Of a DNA stretch of 5,475 nt, positions 1 through 5,329 are shown piece after piece. The translations under genes and the position numbers were made by a program. Each line of letters begins with the position of its first letter. Within the stretch, counting starts at the first letter, position 1. The notes beneath the pieces were generated by a model that was not told where the DNA came from, did no database searches, and saw only the letters and a list, made by a program, of their open reading frames with translations. This DNA comes from an uncultured Spirochaetia bacterium (lineage in GTDB: Bacteria > Spirochaetota > UBA4802 > JAGODF01), in assembly GCA_937967705.1 (NCBI GenBank), contig CALCJG010000034.1:1-5475 (forward strand), in the 5' to 3' direction.

Positions 1-126
1 AATCAACTCTCCCTGGAAACCGTTCGGAGCTATGAAACTCTCATCCGTCTGAAAAGGCAGAGGGCGGATGAATATTATCAGGCGGTCATGGCCAAGAAAC
101 GGAAGAGGAGCCGTTCCCGGCAATAG
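1..126 (+). CDS. C-terminal end of an unrecognised protein (partial)
   Basis: Frame 1 is open from the left edge to a TAG at 124-126, giving 41 residues; the other two plus frames hit stops within the first 51 bases. The visible part begins NQLSLETVRSYETLIRLK, is rich in charged residues and looks helical. It ends in a strongly basic tail (AKKRKRSRSRQ), which could bind nucleic acid or simply be a disordered end. I do not recognise the family and assign no function. The gene converges on adk, with six bases between the two stop codons and no convincing terminator hairpin between them. It is called coding because the frame is open and the composition is protein-like; the fragment is too short to be certain. 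Confidence 0.55.
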   Translation, partial: NQLSLETVRSYETLIRLKRQRADEYYQAVMAKKRKRSRSRQ

Positions 127-132
127 TCATCC

Positions 133-753
133 TCAAACGATGTGCAGTATCTCGCTGAAGATCTCCTCCTCATCTCCCTCGGCCCTAATACGGTGCAGAA
201 TGCCCTTTTCCCTGTAATACTCGATTAAGGGGAAGGTTTCCTCGTTGTATACCCGTATGCGGTTTTTAACGGTTTCCACGGTATCGTCCTTTCTCTGAAT
301 GAGAGGGGCGCCGCATTTGTCGCACTGGTCAAATTTCCTGGGAGGGCTGCTCTGTATGTGGTAGATCTTTTTGCACTTTTCGCAGACCCTGCGGCCTGTG
401 ATTCTGCGGATGATCTCCTCTTCATCCACCTCAAGGAGGATGACGGCCACGATGTTGTAATTCTTGTCCAGCATCTCGGCCTGATAGAGGGTCCGGGGGA
501 ATCCGTCAAGGATGAAGCCCGAGGCACAGCATTTGTCAATATAGCTCAGCACCGTTTCCGTGATCAATTCCACGGGGCCGATCTCTCCACGGTCCATGTA
601 TGTTTTGATCTTTTTCCCGAAATCCGTCTGCCGGGCCACCTCTTCTCTAAGGATGTCCCCGGAGGAGATATGGGGGATGTCGAATTTTTCATGGAGTTTT
701 TCTGCTTGGGTTCCTTTTCCCGAACCCGGAGGTCCTAGCAGTACGAATTTCAT
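133..753 (-). CDS. adk: Adenylate kinase, zinc-LID (long) type
   Basis: Cytoplasmic enzyme that interconverts ATP + AMP and 2 ADP, keeping the adenylate pool in balance. The 206-residue protein shows the family signatures in order: P-loop GPPGSGKGT at 7-15, the AMP-binding stretch SSGDILR at 30-36, the signature DGFPRT at 83-88, the LID start ITGRRVC at 118-124, RKDD at 154-157, and Arg165 in KNRIRVY, which fits the second LID/core arginine. The LID carries four cysteines (Cys124, Cys127, Cys144, Cys147) in two CxxC pairs, the structural zinc site found in many Gram-positive and some other adenylate kinases. Length is typical of the long form. The ATG at 753 has a GAGG 7 bases upstream and starts exactly at the expected MKFVLLGPPG. 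The usual GELVPDE segment reads GEIGPVE (57-63), a mild departure. The neighbours are not secY or ribosomal proteins, where adk commonly sits, so it appears to be a single-gene unit. Confidence 0.97.
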   Translation of the reverse strand: MKFVLLGPPGSGKGTQAEKLHEKFDIPHISSGDILREEVARQTDFGKKIKTYMDRGEIGPVELITETVLSYIDKCCASGFILDGFPRTLYQAEMLDKNYNIVAVILLEVDEEEIIRRITGRRVCEKCKKIYHIQSSPPRKFDQCDKCGAPLIQRKDDTVETVKNRIRVYNEETFPLIEYYREKGILHRIRAEGDEEEIFSEILHIV

Positions 754-760
754 GGCAATA

Positions 761-764
761 CCTC
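761..764 (-). promoter_or_regulatory. Ribosome binding site of adk
   Basis: Read on the minus strand this is GAGG, 7 bases before the ATG at 753. It supports that start over any longer minus-strand frame. Confidence 0.75.
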
Positions 765-795
765 ATAAGAGTTTCAGCAGTTCGTTTTCCTGGTT

Positions 796-853
796 TTCCG
801 ATGGTTGCGGGGTCTTTCCCTGCCGGGGTAAAGACAGAGTCCCTCTTTCGGAA
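796..853 (-). promoter_or_regulatory. Foldable 5' leader of adk
   Basis: Two nested pairings lie in the predicted leader. The inner hairpin (812-835) has GTCTTT pairing with AAAGAC and CCC pairing with GGG, one bulged base (829) and a 5-base loop. An outer 6-bp helix pairs 848-853 (TTCCGA in the transcript) with 796-801 (TCGGAA). The outer helix would start right at the predicted transcript 5' end. There is no U-run after it, so it is not a simple attenuator. It could protect the 5' end or have no role. I do not recognise a known riboswitch. Confidence 0.35.
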
Positions 854-860
854 GATATTG

Positions 861-888
861 AGTATAGCAGGAGGCAGGGAAATGTCAA
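861..888 (-). promoter_or_regulatory. Sigma-70-type promoter of adk
   Basis: On the minus strand there is a perfect -35 TTGACA (883-888), a 16-base spacer and a -10 TATACT (861-866, 5 of 6 consensus) preceded by TGC, which makes an extended -10. Transcription should start near 854, leaving a leader of about 100 bases before the adk ATG. The -35 and flanking bases match those of the promoter at 4390-4417. Confidence 0.75.
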
Positions 889-951
889 TCAAAAAGGCAT
901 TTATTGATGGCATTTCAGGGGCAATGAAACTGGTAGAGGGTTAAAAATATC

Positions 952-980
952 TTGACAGATGTTATATTTATTTGTAATAT
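952..980 (+). promoter_or_regulatory. Sigma-70-type promoter of the 1083 lipoprotein gene
   Basis: Perfect -35 TTGACA (952-957), an ideal 17-base AT-rich spacer and a -10 TAATAT (975-980, 4 of 6). The start is expected near 987, about 95 bases before the ATG at 1083. It diverges from the adk promoter; the two -35 boxes are 63 bases apart. Confidence 0.7.
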
Positions 981-991
981 CATTATAGTGA

Positions 992-1015
992 TCCTTATGC
1001 AAATTAACATAAGGA
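992..1015 (+). repeat. Perfect 8-bp inverted repeat just after the predicted transcription start
   Basis: TCCTTATG (992-999) is the exact reverse complement of CATAAGGA (1008-1015), with an 8-base AT-rich centre (CAAATTAA). It begins about five bases after the predicted start, so it may be an operator for a dimeric repressor or a hairpin at the 5' end of the mRNA. No U-run follows, so it is not a terminator. The symmetry is seen; the role is inference. Confidence 0.6.
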
Positions 1016-1071
1016 AAGGGGCTATTTTCCCTGTGACCGTCCAGGGGCTTATCCCTTAATAAATGCGTGAT

Positions 1072-1077
1072 GAGGAG
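1072..1077 (+). promoter_or_regulatory. Ribosome binding site of the 1083 lipoprotein gene
   Basis: GAGGAG lies five bases before the ATG at 1083. In-frame ATGs at 1104 and 1107 lack such a site, so it decides the start. Confidence 0.75.
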
Positions 1078-1082
1078 TATCC

Positions 1083-1670
1083 ATGACCAACCGGCTGAAA
1101 TGGATGATGAAAAAGACCGGCGCTCTCCTGCTTATGCTTTTCCTGTCCGTCCTGACGTCCTGTTATGAGGACCTGAAGAACGACTTCCAGGATCTGGGAT
1201 CTAATATCTATCAGGGGTATTGGGCATATGATTTAACGGATGCCCCCACGGCATATGGTACGAAACTCTTTGGATCAAATACTATAGATCAAACCTTTAC
1301 CGTTACCAAGGACACCTATATTGTGGGATGCCGGGTTAAAATGAACCGAGAAGGAGATTTTACTTCCTATCCCAACGCAAAGATCCAAGTTCTCCTGTAT
1401 GAAGATGTTACTTTGGTCCAGAGCATCAGCAAATACGTGTATGACAGTGCCCGTACCCCGGAATATATTGCCCCTACGACTGCACCGGCTACTGCAGATG
1501 AATTCATTCCTTTCGAGTTTAACCTGCGTCATAAAGCCACATCGGGGAAGACGTATAAAATTCTTTTTCAGATGGCTTCCAGTGCGGGTAACGCTTCGAA
1601 TTGCTTTGTTTTTTATACTGGCGCCGGGGGAAAATTCGGTCTGCGAGTCTGGGGTATCTCTCCAAACTAG
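1083..1670 (+). CDS. Putative lipoprotein, unknown function
   Basis: 195 residues. The N-terminus has a basic stretch (up to Lys11), a hydrophobic core (ALLLMLFLSVL) and the lipobox LTSC with the lipid-modified cysteine at 27, so it should be processed by Lgt and Lsp and tethered to a membrane by lipid. The residues after the cysteine are YED; whether they direct it to the inner or outer membrane or the cell surface cannot be said. The mature part has alternating polar and hydrophobic stretches and many Tyr, Thr and Phe, typical of an all-beta domain. Segments such as QTFTVTKDTYIVGCRVKM and the late GKTYKILFQM resemble the beta-sandwich seen in surface 'choice-of-anchor' domains, but this is a weak impression. 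Cys83 and Cys174 could form a disulfide. It has its own strong promoter and a terminator 26 bases after the stop, so it is probably monocistronic. I do not recognise the family. Confidence 0.85.
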   Translation: MTNRLKWMMKKTGALLLMLFLSVLTSCYEDLKNDFQDLGSNIYQGYWAYDLTDAPTAYGTKLFGSNTIDQTFTVTKDTYIVGCRVKMNREGDFTSYPNAKIQVLLYEDVTLVQSISKYVYDSARTPEYIAPTTAPATADEFIPFEFNLRHKATSGKTYKILFQMASSAGNASNCFVFYTGAGGKFGLRVWGISPN

Positions 1671-1696
1671 TGTTATTATTTACCTGTAGATACAAT

Positions 1697-1726
1697 AAAG
1701 ACTCCCGCTGGATGGCGGGAGTCTTT
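1697..1726. terminator. Two-way intrinsic terminator
   Basis: AAAGACTCCCGC (1697-1708) pairs perfectly over 12 bp with 1715-1726, with a 6-base loop. On the plus strand it ends in a run of four T; on the minus strand it is followed by TTTATTGTAT. It lies between the stops of the converging lipoprotein gene (1670) and acyltransferase gene (1758), so it can end transcription from both sides. Confidence 0.9.
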
Positions 1727-1757
1727 TGTCAGGGGCGGAGAAAGACGAAAATCCTCC

Positions 1758-2732
1758 TTATCCTTTCTCTTCCCGGGGCTCCTTAGTTTTATACCTGTCG
1801 TCCAGAAGGTGGTAGATGCGCTCCATGACCACGCGGGTCACTCCCTCGAAGTTATCCTTAAACCGTTCCTGGGATTCCCTGGAAAAGAGTTTGAACTTTT
1901 CTGTTATGCGGAAGTCCTTCAGGTCCTCATCCAGGGAGAGAGGTTTGCCGACACGGTAAGTAACCGTGCCGCTTTTGGCAAAGGGGAGGCTGCCGGGGTA
2001 GATGGACTCGCAGTTGTTGCACCCCACGGGCACGATCTTCTTTCCCGTGTGCAGGGCCAGCTGGGCCAGGCCGGATTTCCCCTCGGCAAGCACCGTGGAG
2101 CGGGTTCCCTCGGGAAATATGATGATGTTCAGATGTTTCTCGAACAGGGCACTGTAGCTGATCCGGGCCACCCGCTCCATCATCGCCTTGTAGTAATTTT
2201 CCACATAGGTGATGAAATCATCCCTGGTCTTGATGAACTGATGCCAGCGGTCCGAAAAGAGAGCTTTGATCTCATCGCTGGCACGGGATAGAGTTTCCTC
2301 AATGTTGTGTTTTCTGTCGAGAATGTCCTTTACCAGGCGGTATTCCTCAAACTGGATTTTCCGGTTGTGAATCTTTTTAAAAAATTCCTCAACCAGGTAT
2401 CCCTTGGAGGGAACCGGAAAGGTATTGCAGAGTTCGAGAACTTTTTTAAGCACGGCGTTGCCGTAATATTTCCCTTTGACCCAGACGGTGGTGTAGGGGA
2501 AACCGCCGATCTTCCATAATTTGTACTGAAAGGGCCAGTAGTTGAAACGGTCCGTGTGATTCATTGCGAAGATGACCGTTTCATCCTTAGGGATGTTCTC
2601 AACGTTTTCTATATTTATTTCGACCTTTGAGAAGAGTTTGTAATTGGGGGTGAGTATCGTTCGGGCCACAAAGGCCTGGAAATGAGGATAGGAAGCCAGA
2701 TTGATGCGGTCCAGAAATTTTAAATCAACCAT
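1758..2732 (-). CDS. PlsC-family 1-acyl-glycerol-3-phosphate acyltransferase-like protein
   Basis: Members of this family transfer a fatty acyl group to lysophosphatidic acid or a related lysolipid at the inner face of the membrane. The 324-residue protein shows FPEGTRS at 206-212 (motif III, phosphate binding), IVPVG at 233-237 (motif IV), a likely motif II around WVKGKYYGN (84-92), and NHTDRFNYW at 58-66 at the place of motif I. The standard motif is H-x4-D. Here His59 is followed five residues on by Asn64, with an aspartate only at 61. Between motifs II and III lies a charged, mostly helical insert of about 90 residues (roughly 108-198), which makes the protein longer than the usual 220-260. 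No clear membrane helix is seen. The ATG at 2732 has AGAGG 9 bases upstream. Own promoter (2763-2791) and terminator (1697-1726). Family confident; exact substrate unknown, and it may not be the main PlsC. Confidence 0.85.
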   Translation of the reverse strand: MVDLKFLDRINLASYPHFQAFVARTILTPNYKLFSKVEINIENVENIPKDETVIFAMNHTDRFNYWPFQYKLWKIGGFPYTTVWVKGKYYGNAVLKKVLELCNTFPVPSKGYLVEEFFKKIHNRKIQFEEYRLVKDILDRKHNIEETLSRASDEIKALFSDRWHQFIKTRDDFITYVENYYKAMMERVARISYSALFEKHLNIIIFPEGTRSTVLAEGKSGLAQLALHTGKKIVPVGCNNCESIYPGSLPFAKSGTVTYRVGKPLSLDEDLKDFRITEKFKLFSRESQERFKDNFEGVTRVVMERIYHLLDDRYKTKEPREEKG

Positions 2733-2741
2733 TGTTCAATA

Positions 2742-2746
2742 CCTCT
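2742..2746 (-). promoter_or_regulatory. Ribosome binding site of the acyltransferase gene
   Basis: AGAGG on the minus strand, 9 bases before the ATG at 2732. No other good start codon lies nearby. Confidence 0.6.
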
Positions 2747-2762
2747 TTTTATATAATGCACG

Positions 2763-2791
2763 ATTATATCTTCCTGTGATAAATTGTGCAA
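2763..2791 (-). promoter_or_regulatory. Promoter of the acyltransferase gene
   Basis: On the minus strand there is a perfect -10 TATAAT (2763-2768), a 17-base spacer and a weak -35 TTGCAC (2786-2791; only the TTG matches). The start would be near 2756, giving a short leader of about 24 bases that ends in the AGAGG site. Confidence 0.6.
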
Positions 2792-2838
2792 TGTATATTT
2801 ATGACATATCGGGCTTATTTTGGGTTGCAAAAAAATAC

Positions 2839-2870
2839 AAAGAAAAAGAGGGGGTGATGTTCCCCCTCTT
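2839..2870 (-). terminator. Intrinsic terminator of the MORN-repeat lipoprotein gene
   Basis: On the minus strand AAGAGGGGG pairs over 9 bp with CCCCCTCTT (plus-strand arms 2846-2854 and 2862-2870; 7-base loop). TTTCTTTG follows, then a further run of seven T at 2829-2835. It starts 28 bases after the stop codon at 2898 and separates this gene from the acyltransferase promoter. Confidence 0.88.
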
Positions 2871-2897
2871 CAAATTTTTCGTATGTTTTCGAGGACT

Positions 2898-4244
2898 TTA
2901 GAAACGGCTTTTCTTGCCCAGCATGTATTTCCCGGATTGCTCCTTGTCCAGATTTCCTGATTTGTCGTAAAATTTCCAGGAATCGTTCATTTTATCAGAC
3001 TGGTAACTCCCCTCGGCCTTGATTTTGCCGTTGGGGTAGTATTCCTTATAAGGGCCAGACTTTTTGTTCATGAGATAAACGGTTTCAAATTTGACCTTCT
3101 TACCTCCGGGATAAAACTCCTTCCATGTGCCGTTTCTCTTGGGAACCACCCAATCGCCGGTCCATTTGTAGGTGATATTGCTCTTGGGATCCTCCCCGGG
3201 AACATCCATGGAATCCAATTTACCTACGACCTTGCCGTCCTTAATGATGTCATAAAGCCCCTTGGGGACACCTACGAGCTGGCCTTCTCCTATGAGTTTA
3301 CCTTTTTCATAGAGCCGGCTTTTATTTTCCTTCTCCACCATGCCGGCATTGAGGCTCAGTTCCATGGCTTTTTCGCGTTTACGGCCGGTGTAACGGTAAA
3401 AGGTCCAAAGCCCGTCTTCCTTGTTCATTACCTTTTTGTCAATTTTCTTGATGGCATATTTCCCTTCCTTCTGAAGAAGGTTTTCCTTTGAGTAGAACTG
3501 CCATTTCCCTACCATCAGGCCGTCCTTGTATTTTCCCTTGGATGCCGGAGCGTTGTTGATATGGAAGGTACTCCATTGGCCCACTTTCTTGCCCTTTCGG
3601 TATTGTCCCTGTTCCTTGCGCTTGCCGTTTGGCCACCAGCGGTTCATCTTGCCGTCCAGCTCCCCTTTGGTGTAATCGGAAAATTCTTTCAGCCTGCCGT
3701 CTTCAAAGTATTCACGGTATTTTCCATCAAGTTTGCCTTTTTTCCAGTTCTCATCCTTGTGAATTTTACCGGACTTGAAGAGCACCTTGACGTTGCCCTC
3801 AATACCGCCGACCTTCTGTTTCATGCCCTTCATGATCTCGATTTCGGTAATTATGTAATTGGCTTTTGATAGCAGCTGTCCCGTATCGTGATAGGAGACC
3901 CACTCGCCCTTCTTCTGGTCCTCTTCAAAAACGCCCTCGGTCATTTTCTGGCCGTTTTTATGGTAGAAGACCCAGCGGCCTTCCTGCTTTCCGTTTTTAT
4001 ACATCCCTTCCGCCAGCTTTTCCCCGGAACCCATATAATAGAGGGTCCACTGGCCTTCCGGCTGATAGTTTTTAAAATTGCCTTCTCCCTTCTTGGAGGG
4101 GGTTTCCCCTTTTAATTTGACCGGCCAGTACATTTTACCGGGACCGTCCTTTATCTTATCCGAGCCTTTTCCTTTTTGTGTCGTCTGGCATCCAGCGATG
4201 GCAACCAGAAGACAGAGGAGCAAGAGTGTCATTTTGTTTCGCAT
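2898..4244 (-). CDS. Lipoprotein built of MORN-type (YwqK/MORN_2) repeats
   Basis: 448 residues. A short signal peptide (LLLLCLLVAIAGC) ends in the lipobox IAGC, with the lipid-modified cysteine at 19. After a basic linker to about residue 60, the rest is tandem repeats of about 24 residues with the pattern G-x-W-x-x-Y/F-Y/H, then N/D-G, then E-G-x-Y-K-x-G-K. I count about 13: starts near 64, 89, 113, 152, 174, 198, 222, 246, 278, 329, 372, 397 and 421. Repeats 9 and 10 are degenerate and lie between irregular spacers (267-278, 297-328, 345-371). This matches the MORN_2 repeat of the YwqK family, whose database label 'toxin-antitoxin antitoxin' rests on little evidence. Such repeats form an extended beta-hairpin strip that usually mediates binding. 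It is likely on the periplasmic face of a membrane or on the surface. No toxin gene lies next to it. AAGGAGA 6 bases upstream fixes the ATG at 4244. Confidence 0.9.
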   Translation of the reverse strand: MRNKMTLLLLCLLVAIAGCQTTQKGKGSDKIKDGPGKMYWPVKLKGETPSKKGEGNFKNYQPEGQWTLYYMGSGEKLAEGMYKNGKQEGRWVFYHKNGQKMTEGVFEEDQKKGEWVSYHDTGQLLSKANYIITEIEIMKGMKQKVGGIEGNVKVLFKSGKIHKDENWKKGKLDGKYREYFEDGRLKEFSDYTKGELDGKMNRWWPNGKRKEQGQYRKGKKVGQWSTFHINNAPASKGKYKDGLMVGKWQFYSKENLLQKEGKYAIKKIDKKVMNKEDGLWTFYRYTGRKREKAMELSLNAGMVEKENKSRLYEKGKLIGEGQLVGVPKGLYDIIKDGKVVGKLDSMDVPGEDPKSNITYKWTGDWVVPKRNGTWKEFYPGGKKVKFETVYLMNKKSGPYKEYYPNGKIKAEGSYQSDKMNDSWKFYDKSGNLDKEQSGKYMLGKKSRF

Positions 4245-4250
4245 GATAGT

Positions 4251-4257
4251 TCTCCTT
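4251..4257 (-). promoter_or_regulatory. Strong ribosome binding site of the MORN-repeat gene
   Basis: AAGGAGA on the minus strand, 6 bases before the ATG at 4244. It is the best Shine-Dalgarno match in the window, suggesting efficient translation. Confidence 0.8.
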
Positions 4258-4369
4258 GGTCTTTAGGGTATTCTTTCTCCGGATATCGTCACTATACCAA
4301 TACTCCTCCATGTTAAAGGCGGGAGAGTTCTGAAAGACAGATACCGAATTGGTTACTGCAAAATGAAGG

Positions 4370-4397
4370 TTGATTTTGTCAGGGATAAACTTATAGG
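4370..4397 (+). promoter_or_regulatory. Possible promoter of flgG (weak)
   Basis: TTGATT (4370-4375), a 16-base spacer and TATAGG (4392-4397), each 4 of 6 to the sigma-70 consensus. Its -10 overlaps the -10 of the opposing MORN-gene promoter, so the two could not be occupied together. Competing candidates are a lone TATAAT at 4418-4423 without a -35, and a loose flagellar sigma-28-like pair, TAAT (4458-4461) and CCGAAA (4479-4484). None is convincing; the flgG promoter is unresolved. Confidence 0.25.
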
Positions 4398-4417
4398 AAA
4401 CAAGGGGGAAATGTCAA
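4390..4417 (-). promoter_or_regulatory. Sigma-70-type promoter of the MORN-repeat gene
   Basis: On the minus strand there is a perfect -35 TTGACA (4412-4417), a 16-base spacer and a -10 TATAAG (4390-4395, 5 of 6). The start would be near 4383, giving a leader of about 139 bases. The -35 and its surroundings repeat 13 bases of the adk promoter exactly. Confidence 0.7.
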
Positions 4418-4522
4418 TATAATATTTTAAAAAACCTTCTTCAGGTCTGAATAATGATAATACTTTTACAGAATCGGACCGAAATATCAATAGAGCCGTG
4501 AATCCTGAATTCCAAGACGATT

Positions 4523-4526
4523 GAGG
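4523..4526 (+). promoter_or_regulatory. Ribosome binding site of flgG
   Basis: GAGG lies 8 bases before the ATG at 4535. The upstream in-frame GTG at 4526 overlaps this site, so GTG is unlikely to be the start. An ATG at 4538 is a second option, at an 11-base spacing. Confidence 0.7.
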
Positions 4527-4534
4527 TGAAAATT

Positions 4535-5329
4535 ATGATGCGTTCTCTCTGGACCGGTGCTTCCGGGATGATTACCCAGCAGTTCAATATAGATACCATA
4601 GCGAATAACCTGTCCAATGTCAATACCACGGGATACAAGAAGAACCGGGCGGAATTCGAGGATCTGATCTATCAGACCCTGCTGATGGCCGGAACGCTGG
4701 CCACGGAGGTTTCCGAGATACCCACCGGCATTCAGGTGGGTCACGGGGCCAAGGTGTCCGCCACTCAGAAAATGTTCTCCCAGGGAAGCCTTCAGTCAAC
4801 CGAGAACAAGACGGATCTGGCCCTGGAGGGTGAGGGATTCTTCAAGATACAGCTCTATGACGGGACTTTTGCCTATACCCGGGACGGAGCCTTTAAGGTG
4901 GATTCCAACCGGCAGATGGTGACGGCCAACGGTTATCTCCTTGAGCCTCCGGTTATACTGCCGGAAAATTTCATCATGGAGTCGCTCTCCTTCAGCCAGG
5001 ACGGGCGGATAACGGTCAAGGTCATCGGGGACGATGAGCCCGTAGAGGTGGGGCAGCTGGAAATCTACCGCTTTGTGAACCCCGCGGGACTGCAGAGCAT
5101 CGGTCAGAATCTGTTCAAAACGACTCCGGCCTCCGGGGAGGAGATACCGGGCCAGCCGGGCATCGAGGGTATGGCTAAGACCCATCAGGGCTTTCTGGAG
5201 ATGTCCAATGTCAAGGTGGTCGAGGAGATGGTCAACATGATCGTGGCTCAGAGGGCCTACGAGGTCAATTCCAAGAGCATACAGACCTCTGATAACATGC
5301 TGGGAACGGCGATTGGACTGAAGCGCTGA
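4535..5329 (+). CDS. flgG: Flagellar distal rod protein FlgG
   Basis: FlgG forms the distal part of the flagellar rod that links the MS ring to the hook; it is secreted by the flagellar type III apparatus and so has no signal peptide. From the ATG at 4535 the protein has 264 residues (E. coli about 260). It starts MMRSLWTGASGM, has the rod/hook N-terminal motif NNLSNVNTTGYKKNRAEFED (24-43), the FlgG-specific segment after YQ (46-72, with EIPTGIQVGHG) that is missing from most hook proteins, GEGFFKIQ (99-106), AYTRDGAFKVD (113-123), and a C-terminal helix with NMIVAQRAYEVNSK (234-247) ending TAIGLKR. The C-terminus and PTGIQVGHG closely resemble leptospiral FlgG. No flgF lies upstream, as a divergent lipoprotein gene is there. 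Its TGA overlaps the ATG of the next gene (ATGA-type coupling), so flgG leads an operon with a flgA-like gene. Confidence 0.96.
   Translation: MMRSLWTGASGMITQQFNIDTIANNLSNVNTTGYKKNRAEFEDLIYQTLLMAGTLATEVSEIPTGIQVGHGAKVSATQKMFSQGSLQSTENKTDLALEGEGFFKIQLYDGTFAYTRDGAFKVDSNRQMVTANGYLLEPPVILPENFIMESLSFSQDGRITVKVIGDDEPVEVGQLEIYRFVNPAGLQSIGQNLFKTTPASGEEIPGQPGIEGMAKTHQGFLEMSNVKVVEEMVNMIVAQRAYEVNSKSIQTSDNMLGTAIGLKR

Larger units (their letters stand above)
754..1082. other. Divergent control region between adk and the lipoprotein gene
   Basis: These 329 bases carry no gene I can support. They hold, from left to right, the adk ribosome site, the foldable adk leader (796-853), the adk promoter (861-888), a stretch of 63 bases (889-951) with no recognised element, the lipoprotein promoter (952-980), the inverted repeat (992-1015) and the lipoprotein ribosome site. 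A 74-codon minus-strand frame crosses it but covers the promoter and overlaps the adk start, and is rejected. Confidence 0.7.

Noticed and set aside
689..913. Minus-strand 74-codon frame upstream of and overlapping the adk start
   Set aside because: It covers the predicted adk promoter and leader, has no good ribosome site, and overlaps the strongly supported adk start in another frame.
1013..1030. GGAAA...TTTCC short inverted repeat after the palindrome
   Set aside because: Only 5 bp, shares bases with the stronger 992-1015 repeat, and is within chance expectation.
2701..2901. Plus-strand 66-codon frame between the acyltransferase and MORN genes
   Set aside because: It runs through the opposing promoter and terminator, contains the hairpin as codons, and has no ribosome site; it looks like a chance frame in AT-rich spacer.
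2898..4244. Treating the MORN_2 gene as a toxin-antitoxin antitoxin
   Set aside because: That label comes from database family naming; the protein is a lipoprotein with its own promoter and terminator and no adjacent toxin candidate.
4190..4312. Short minus-strand frame starting MEEYWYSDDIRR in the leader of the MORN-repeat gene and overlapping its start
   Set aside because: About 40 codons with no Shine-Dalgarno site before its ATG; its second half is just another frame of the lipoprotein signal peptide. A leader peptide cannot be excluded but nothing supports it.
4526..4534. GTG start for flgG at 4526
   Set aside because: The GTG overlaps the only good Shine-Dalgarno sequence (GAGG at 4523-4526), and FlgG proteins typically begin at M(M)xSLW, matching the ATG at 4535.
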